The position numbers and the translations under genes are program-made. Below are positions 8,042 to 14,915 of a stretch of 14,915 bases of DNA, one piece after another; the stretch's first letter is position 1; each line of letters begins with the position of its first letter. The stretch covers positions 1 to 14,915 of the forward strand of contig NZ_CAMLJP010000137.1 of the NCBI RefSeq assembly GCF_946480385.1, in the 5' to 3' direction. The notes under the pieces were generated by a model. That model was not told the DNA's origin and did not search any database. It saw nothing but the letters and a program-made list of their open reading frames with translations. This DNA comes from an uncultured Azospirillum sp. GTDB lineage: Bacteria > Pseudomonadota > Alphaproteobacteria > Azospirillales > Azospirillaceae.

Positions 8042-8425
8042 TCAGCGCTGCATCATCGCGCTTTCCTTGCCGCACAGGAAAAACACCTTGGAATAGACCT
8101 TCAGCAGCGCGTCGGTCAGCGCCTGCACCTCGGGGCTGCCCATGGCGCGCGGCTTGGCGGGATCGACATGGAGGACGCAGCTGTCCTTGACGTCGTTGAA
8201 GGCGGCCAGCGCGTGGATGCGGTCGGGGCGGAACTCGTCGGGGAAATTCTCGTCCATCAGCCAGAAGCACTGGAAGTTCCGGCAGGATTGCGGCCGCTCC
8301 TCGTAGATCGAGCAGCCCTTGCCCTGGTCGCAGGACGCGCACCATTTGGCGGCGGGCTTCTTCAGCTCGGGCACGCCCATCAACTTGCAGCAGAGGGTGC
8401 ATTCACCGCAGGTGCGGTCGGACAT
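8042..8425 (-). CDS. YkgJ-family cysteine cluster protein
   Basis: A 127-residue cytosolic protein with a dense N-terminal cysteine pattern: C6-x2-C9-x2-CC at 12-13, then C29, C32, C38, C48 and C53, the last two in RPQSCRNFQC. This order (CxxCxxCC, then Cys-x-x-Tyr and RPxxCRxFxC) is the hallmark of the YkgJ/UPF0153 zinc- or iron-chelating family, whose biochemical role is largely unknown. Two further Cys lie in the C-terminal half (DSCVLHV and FFLCGKE). GGAG about 8 nt before the ATG supports the start. It converges on the SGNH unit and is codirectional with the GGDEF-EAL gene, but 135 bp with two large hairpins separate the two, so joint transcription is doubtful. Metal identity and partners cannot be read from the sequence. 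Confidence 0.85.
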   Translation of the reverse strand: MSDRTCGECTLCCKLMGVPELKKPAAKWCASCDQGKGCSIYEERPQSCRNFQCFWLMDENFPDEFRPDRIHALAAFNDVKDSCVLHVDPAKPRAMGSPEVQALTDALLKVYSKVFFLCGKESAMMQR

Positions 8426-8443
8426 CAGGCAAACTCCAAATCG

Positions 8444-8486
8444 CCAGAGTCCACCGGATGCTCACCCAGCATCCGATGGACTCTGG
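8444..8486. repeat. Long hairpin, 19-bp arms with one mismatch
   Basis: Positions 8444-8462 and 8468-8486 are reverse complements at 18 of 19 positions, with a 5-nt loop (CACCC). The arm begins CCAGAGTCCA. On the + strand it is followed by a T-rich stretch (TTTGATTTT, 8490-8498). It could terminate transcription from either side or be an intergenic repeat unit. Confidence 0.7.
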
Positions 8487-8500
8487 CCGTTTGATTTTCC

Positions 8501-8543
8501 GTGCGATTCACGTTTCAGACGATTCCGTCTGAAACGATCGCAC
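8501..8543. repeat. Two-part hairpin with perfect 11-bp core
   Basis: CGTTTCAGACG at 8511-8521 pairs exactly with 8526-8536 around the loop ATTC. The flanks GTGCGAT (8501-8507) and ATCGCAC (8537-8543) also pair exactly, leaving only a 3-nt bulge (TCA). It lies 17 nt past the stop of the GGDEF-EAL gene and probably ends that transcript or stabilises its 3' end; no U tract is present. Confidence 0.7.
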
Positions 8544-8560
8544 TCCAGGCTCGCAACGGC

Positions 8561-11095
8561 TTACACCGGTGCTGGCAGGGCGATGTGCGCGTCCTCGGCG
8601 GCCAGCAGCCGCTCGACCGCCTCCGGCAGGGCCGGACGGGCGAAGTGATAGCCCTGGGCGTATTGGCACAGATCGCGCAGATACACCGCTTCGTCCGCCG
8701 TTTCCACCCCTTCCGCCACGCAATCCAGCCGCAAAATGGTGGCAAGGCCGGCGATGACCTGCACGATGGCGGCGTTGCCCTCCCCCGTCGACACCGCGCG
8801 GACGAAGCTGCGGTCGATCTTCAGCACGTCGACCGGCAGCTTGTGCAGATAGGCCAGCGAGGAATAGCCGGTGCCGAAATCGTCGATCGACAGGCGGACG
8901 TCCATGTCGCGCAGGCTCTGCATCAGCATCCGGCATTCGTCCGGATCCTGGACCAGCAGGCTTTCGGTCAACTCCAGCTTCAGGCTGGAGGGCGGGATCG
9001 GTACCGCGTCCAGCAGGTCACGCACCGCGCCGACGATGTCGTCGTCACGGAACTGGCGGGTGGAGACATTGACGCTCATGAACAGCGGGGTGGCGCGGGG
9101 GAACCGCGCCTGCCACGCCGCCAGCTGCCGCACCGCCTCGCCCAGCGCCCAGCGGCCCATCGGCGCGATCAGGCCGGTCTCTTCGGCCAGCGGGATGAAC
9201 TCGGCGGGAGAGACCAGACCGCGGTCGGGGTGGTTCCAGCGCATCAGCGCCTCGAAACCGGCGATGGCGCCGGTCTCCAGCAGGACGATGGGCTGGTAGT
9301 GCAGGCAGAGCTGGCCCTGCTCCAGGGCCGCGCGCAGGTCGGCCTCCATCCGCATGGCGGCCATCGCCTGCCGGCGCAGATTGGCGTCGAACACGTCGAT
9401 GCGCGCCCGCCCGCCGCTCTTGGCCCGGTACATGGCGAGGCTGGCGTCGCGCAGCATGTCCTCCGCCCGGTCGTAGCCGGTCTGGCTCAGCGCCACGCCG
9501 ATGGAAGCGGTCAGCACGACGTCGCGCCCCTCCTCCAGCGTGACCGGCCGCGAGATGGAGCGTGCCATCCGCTCCGCCGCCTCCAGCGCATCGCCGGCAT
9601 CGTCCAGTTCGTCCACCAGCACCGCGAACTCGTCGGCCGACAGCCGAGCCAGCGTGTCGCCGACGCGGCGGCTGGCATCGAGGCGCCTGGAGACGATGCG
9701 CAGCACACGGTCGCCGGCGCTGGTGCCGAGCGCATCGTTGATCGCCTTGAAGCGGTCGAGGTCGATGATGATGGTGGCGAAGGGCCGGGCGCCGGCGCGA
9801 CGGTTGCGGTCCAGCGCCTGCCCGATGCGGTCCAGCAGAAGCGTGCGGTTGGGCAGGCCGGTCATGCTGTCATGGACGGCGTTGAACAGGATCTGCTGTT
9901 CGGCTTTCTTGCGCGCGGTGATGTCGGTCATCGAGCCGGCCATGCGGACGGCGCAGCCCTTCTCATTCCGGACTGCCAATCCGCGCACCAGCATCCACAT
10001 CTCCCGCCCGGCCTTGTCGCGGATGCGGAATTCATGCTGAAGGTGCGGGCGTTCGCCGGTCAGGTGCAGGTTGATCGCGGTGCGCAGCCCGTCCAGGTCG
10101 CCCGGCAGGACCCGCTGGAACCATTCGTCGATGGAGCCGGCGATCTCCGCCTCCTCGAAGCCCAGCATCGCCTTCCAGCGCGGCGAGTAATAGACCTCGC
10201 CGCTGTCGATGTGCCAGTCCCACAGCCCGTCGGCGGCCCCGGCGGCGGCAAGGGCATAGCGCTCCTCGCTCTGGCGCAGGCGCTGTTCGGCGGTCTTGCG
10301 GTCGGTCACGTCGGCCTGGCTGCCGACCAGCCGGGTCGGCTTGCCGTCGGCGTCCAGCACGGCGATGCCGCGGCAGGCCATCCAACGGATCGCCCCGGCG
10401 GCGTTGCGCATGCGGTATTCTACCTGGAAAGCCGCCTCGCCCTCCGATTCGGTCTCCGCACGACCGAGTGCCGCCATCGCGTCGGTCAGGATCGCCCGGT
10501 CGGCCGGAAGGATGCGGCCCAGCCACTCCTGCGGGCTGTCGGTCAGTTCGGCCGGCGACAGCCCGAGCAGCGACGCCCAGCGCGGCGAGTAATAGATGCG
10601 GTCGGTGACCAGATCCCAGTCATAGAGGCCGTCGTTGCTGGCCGCGGCGGCGAGCGCATAGCGTTCCTCGCTGCGCCGCAACTCCTGTTCGGCATGTTTG
10701 CGGTCGGTGATGTCGGCGACCGATCCCACCAGCCGGATCGGCTCCCCCGAATCGTCCATCACCGCCATGCCGCGGCAGACCAGCCAGCGCCAGTGCGGCT
10801 TCGCCGCGGCGGGGGAGCCGGCGCGGCGGACACGGTGTTCGATCTGGAAGGGAACGGACAGCCCGACCATCTGCGCCTCGAACGAGGCATGGAGCCAGTC
10901 GACGTCTTCCGGGTGGACCAGCGACAGCCAGTCGTTCGGCCGGTTTGATTCGCGGCCTGAATCGCCCGGCGGCAGCCCGAGGAACTCCTTGAAGCGGGGG
11001 GAGAGATACAGCGTGTCGCTACGCAGGTCCCAATCCCAGACGCCTTCGGTTCCGGCCTTTTCCGCCAGCAGATATCGGTCGATGTTGGTGTTCAA
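8561..11095 (-). CDS. PAS-PAS-PAS-GGDEF-EAL sensory c-di-GMP protein, probable phosphodiesterase
   Basis: An 844-residue soluble signalling protein with no membrane segment. Three PAS/PAC units occupy roughly residues 5-390; the start WDWDL or similar and the end with DITDRK, DVTDRK and DITARK linkers. The GGDEF domain (about 405-560) has the normal DSMTGLPNR and DLDRFKAIND segments, but the signature is degenerate: S486-A-D-E-F490. The RxxD inhibitory site is kept at R477-D480. The EAL domain (about 580-830) keeps E615-A-L, the Asn of SVNVS, ELTES, DDFGTG, LKIDRSF, AEGVET and QGYHFARP, so it should hydrolyse c-di-GMP. The GGDEF part probably senses nucleotide rather than makes c-di-GMP. There is no ATG near the first PAS domain. 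I choose TTG 11095, preceded by GAGG 4 nt away; an ATG at 11416 would run antisense into recO and is unlikely. Confidence 0.88.
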   Translation of the reverse strand: MNTNIDRYLLAEKAGTEGVWDWDLRSDTLYLSPRFKEFLGLPPGDSGRESNRPNDWLSLVHPEDVDWLHASFEAQMVGLSVPFQIEHRVRRAGSPAAAKPHWRWLVCRGMAVMDDSGEPIRLVGSVADITDRKHAEQELRRSEERYALAAAASNDGLYDWDLVTDRIYYSPRWASLLGLSPAELTDSPQEWLGRILPADRAILTDAMAALGRAETESEGEAAFQVEYRMRNAAGAIRWMACRGIAVLDADGKPTRLVGSQADVTDRKTAEQRLRQSEERYALAAAGAADGLWDWHIDSGEVYYSPRWKAMLGFEEAEIAGSIDEWFQRVLPGDLDGLRTAINLHLTGERPHLQHEFRIRDKAGREMWMLVRGLAVRNEKGCAVRMAGSMTDITARKKAEQQILFNAVHDSMTGLPNRTLLLDRIGQALDRNRRAGARPFATIIIDLDRFKAINDALGTSAGDRVLRIVSRRLDASRRVGDTLARLSADEFAVLVDELDDAGDALEAAERMARSISRPVTLEEGRDVVLTASIGVALSQTGYDRAEDMLRDASLAMYRAKSGGRARIDVFDANLRRQAMAAMRMEADLRAALEQGQLCLHYQPIVLLETGAIAGFEALMRWNHPDRGLVSPAEFIPLAEETGLIAPMGRWALGEAVRQLAAWQARFPRATPLFMSVNVSTRQFRDDDIVGAVRDLLDAVPIPPSSLKLELTESLLVQDPDECRMLMQSLRDMDVRLSIDDFGTGYSSLAYLHKLPVDVLKIDRSFVRAVSTGEGNAAIVQVIAGLATILRLDCVAEGVETADEAVYLRDLCQYAQGYHFARPALPEAVERLLAAEDAHIALPAPV

Positions 11096-11149
11096 GACCC
11101 CTCGTCGGACCCGTCGGCGGTCAGCGATTGGTGGGGCCTCCCACCGTTG

Positions 11150-11190
11150 AGCCTCCGATTGTAGGAGCGTTTTGGTGAAGAAACCATAAA
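11150..11190 (-). promoter_or_regulatory. Promoter candidate for the GGDEF-EAL gene
   Basis: On the minus strand a good -10 hexamer TACAAT lies at 11163-11158, about 63 nt upstream of the proposed TTG start. The -35 region, about 17 nt further up (TGGTTT), is poor. Its position fits the TTG start and argues against the far upstream ATG. Confidence 0.33.
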
Positions 11191-11226
11191 TGCTTGTCGC
11201 AGGTCGGATATCCCGATTGCCGAGGG

Positions 11227-11260
11227 TTCCTTCTGCGAAATTTTTTCCTATATTAGGATA
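11227..11260 (+). promoter_or_regulatory. AT-rich promoter or operator candidate upstream of recO
   Basis: The stretch 11238-11259 is the most AT-rich spot in the divergent gap. It contains TATATT at 11249-11254 and TAGGAT at 11254-11259 as possible -10 elements for recO, with only weak -35 candidates (TTCCTT at 11227). It also carries a perfect inverted repeat, TCCTA-TAT-TAGGA, at 11246-11258, which could be a small operator. Confidence 0.3.
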
Positions 11261-11289
11261 GCTCGCCACCTCATCCGAAGCCGGCACCG

Positions 11290-12012
11290 ATGGATTGGTC
11301 CGATCAGGGAATCGTTCTGTCCACCCGCCCCCAGGGGGAGGGGTCCGCCGTCGCGACTCTGCTGACGCGCGAGCACGGCCGCCATGCCGGCATGGTGATG
11401 GGCGGCCGGTCGGCACGCCAGCGCGGCACGCTTGAACCGGGGACGCTGGTCCACGCCCGCTGGCGCGGCCGTCTGCCGGAACATCTCGGTCATTTCACCC
11501 TGGAGCCGGTGAAGGGCTATGCCGCCAACTTCTTCGACGACGCGCAGGCCCTGGCCGCGCTCATCAGCGCCTGCGCGCTGGTGGAGGCGGCCCTGCCGGA
11601 ACGGGAGGCGCACCCTGCCCTGTTCGACGGGCTGCTCGCCCTGTTCGACCTGCTCGACCACCCGGCCTGGGCCGAGAGCTATGTGCGGTGGGAAATCGGG
11701 CTGCTGGCGGAGCTTGGATTCGGCCTCGACCTCGACCGTTGCGCGGTGTCGGGAGCCAATGACTATCTGGCTTACGTCAGTCCGCGCACCGGCCGCGCGG
11801 TGACCGCGTCGGTGGGGGAGCCCTATCGCGACCGGCTGCTTCCCCTGCCGGACTTCCTGGCCGGGCGCGGCGGCGGTGGTCCGGCGGCGGTGGCCGACGG
11901 GCTGCGGCTGACCGCGCATTTCCTGGAACGCCACGTGCTGAACGGGCCGCTGCCGCCCGCGCGTGAACGCTTGAGAGAACGTTACGCGAACGCGGTAGCG
12001 CGTTCCGCCTGA
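11290..12012 (+). CDS. recO: DNA repair protein RecO
   Basis: A 240-residue RecO, the RecF-pathway mediator that helps load RecA on SSB-coated single-stranded DNA and anneals strands. The N-terminal OB-fold is seen in [24 protein letters not shown], with the usual [11 protein letters not shown] turn. The middle helical part includes the acidic/hydrophobic stretch [21 protein letters not shown]. The C-terminal half has C151 in [16 protein letters not shown], a segment well conserved in alphaproteobacterial RecO. The length is normal for the group. It reads away from the GGDEF-EAL gene and is followed after 20 nt by parC, an order frequent in alphaproteobacteria. The upstream sequence has only a weak purine tract (GAAG), but ATG 11290 coincides with the conserved N-terminus. 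Confidence 0.95.
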   Translation: MDWSDQGIVLSTRPQGEGSAVATLLTREHGRHAGMVMGGRSARQRGTLEPGTLVHARWRGRLPEHLGHFTLEPVKGYAANFFDDAQALAALISACALVEAALPEREAHPALFDGLLALFDLLDHPAWAESYVRWEIGLLAELGFGLDLDRCAVSGANDYLAYVSPRTGRAVTASVGEPYRDRLLPLPDFLAGRGGGGPAAVADGLRLTAHFLERHVLNGPLPPARERLRERYANAVARSA

Positions 12013-12032
12013 AACTGCTAGACCCCATCATC

Positions 12033-14258
<2,226 letters not shown>

Positions 14259-14283
14259 GGGGTTCGGGATTACGGGTGGGGAA

Positions 14284-14400
14284 GTTAGACCCCCACCTAT
14301 CCTCCCCCGCTGGGCGGGGGAGGGACTGCCGCAGCCTTTTCGAACAAGCACTTGATCCCCTCCCCCGCCCAGCGGGGGAGGGTTAGGGTGGGGGGCTAAC
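14284..14400. repeat. Nested C/G-rich inverted repeat between convergent genes (copy 2)
   Basis: Left arm 14284-14327 and right arm about 14356-14400 are reverse complements over some 44 bp with a few mismatches or indels, starting GTTAG and ending CTAAC. Each arm is itself a hairpin: CTCCCCCGC-TGG-GCGGGGGAG at 14302-14322, and its mirror in the right arm. The 25-30 nt central loop includes CCGCAGCC and AAGCACTTG. The 43-bp piece 14290-14332 matches 3345-3387 with four mismatches. Like copy 1 it lies between two genes whose 3' ends face each other, here parC and motE. Confidence 0.87.
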
Positions 14401-14420
14401 CTAACCGAATAAGATCGGCT

Positions 14421-14915
14421 CTACTTCGGCGCCGTGACCGTCGCCGACAGCGGCACGCGGCGTTCGACCAGGGCCGAGGTGACCTCCTTGGCCTTGACCG
14501 GGTCCATGGCGGCCAGGATCGGGGCGGTCTTCTGTTCCTTCATCTTCTGGATCACGCCCAGCAGAACAGGCATGTCGAGCTCCTCGAAGATGCGGGCGGC
14601 TTCCTTCGGCTTCATCGTCTCGTAGATCTTCACAAGGCTTTCCAGCTGGGCCGACTGCTTCTCGTCGCCTTGGGCCATCAGCTTCTGGATGTCGGCCTTG
14701 GTCTTCTCCATCTCCGCCACCTTCTGCTCGATCCGCTTCTCGGCGGCGGCCAGCAGGGCTTCGCGCTGTTCCATCTCCTTGGTGCGGCGCTCGATCTCGG
14801 CGCGGCGCTCGGCGAAATGCTGCAGCAGTTCCTGGTTGTCGATGGGGCCGAGCGGCGCCAGCGGCGCGTTGGCAGCCGGAGCATTGGCCGGGCCGCTCGA
14901 CCCACCGGGGGCCGG
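14421..14915 (-). CDS. motE: MotE-like flagellar motility protein, C-terminal part (partial)
   Basis: The frame is open from the right edge of the window down to a TAG at 14421-14423, giving 164 residues; the N-terminus with any signal or membrane anchor lies beyond the window. The visible part starts with an Ala/Pro/Gly-rich linker, then a charged coiled coil (about 14600-14830, rich in Glu, Arg, Lys), then a C-terminal domain with KIYETMKPKEAARIFEEL and ILAAMDPVKAKEVTSAL. These repeats are typical of the MgtE N-terminal-like domain found in alphaproteobacterial MotE. In rhizobia MotE is a periplasmic chaperone for MotC in the flagellar motor. An internal ATG at 14774 exists, but the coiled coil continues unbroken upstream of it, so it is not the start. 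FliG/MgtE-N domain relatives are the alternative. Confidence 0.8.
   Translation of the reverse strand, partial: PAPGGSSGPANAPAANAPLAPLGPIDNQELLQHFAERRAEIERRTKEMEQREALLAAAEKRIEQKVAEMEKTKADIQKLMAQGDEKQSAQLESLVKIYETMKPKEAARIFEELDMPVLLGVIQKMKEQKTAPILAAMDPVKAKEVTSALVERRVPLSATVTAPK

Noticed and set aside
8501..10948. 815-codon open frame on the plus strand across the GGDEF-EAL gene
   Set aside because: It is an antisense shadow of a protein with clear PAS, GGDEF and EAL motifs, and its start lies inside a hairpin.

Overview
The window reads as chromosomal DNA of a GC-rich alphaproteobacterium, most likely Rhodospirillales and Azospirillum-like. This rests on gene content and order (holB-metG-tatD-MBL hydrolase, recO-parC, a MotE-type flagellar protein), strong G/C bias at third codon positions, and C/G-rich intergenic inverted repeats. 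The species is an inference; no search was run.

Layout. Positions 1-3326 (+): end of a probable holB, then metG, tatD and a PhnP-like metallo-beta-lactamase hydrolase. The last three are packed (8-nt gap, then an ATGA overlap) and look like one housekeeping operon. A 178-bp nested inverted repeat (3331-3508) separates it from a convergent, solitary TakP-like TRAP substrate-binding protein (3530-4627, -). A 621-bp gene-free stretch with a strong hairpin follows. Positions 5249-8011 (+) hold a three-gene unit: an OpgC-like multi-pass membrane acyltransferase and two exported SGNH-fold proteins that are tandem paralogs. The second keeps the catalytic motifs. The first has lost the block III Asn and the catalytic His. 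Convergent to it is a small Cys-rich YkgJ-family protein (8042-8425, -). Two long hairpins separate that gene from a large PAS-PAS-PAS-GGDEF-EAL protein (8561-11095, -). Divergent from the latter are recO and parC (11290-14258, +). A second copy of the C-rich inverted repeat lies at 14284-14400, between parC and the C-terminal part of motE (14421 to the window edge, -).

How the genes work together. The metG and recO-parC blocks are core information processing. The most system-like part is the acyltransferase/SGNH/SGNH unit. Its parts match the general logic of envelope polysaccharide acylation, in which a membrane acyl donor module works with periplasmic SGNH esterases or transferases, and an active SGNH is paired here with a degenerate one. 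No glycan biosynthesis genes are visible, so the substrate is unknown. The PAS/GGDEF/EAL protein has an intact EAL site and a degenerate SADEF motif with a retained RxxD, so it is probably a sensory c-di-GMP phosphodiesterase. Nothing in the window is clearly a phage, insertion sequence, CRISPR array or RNA gene.
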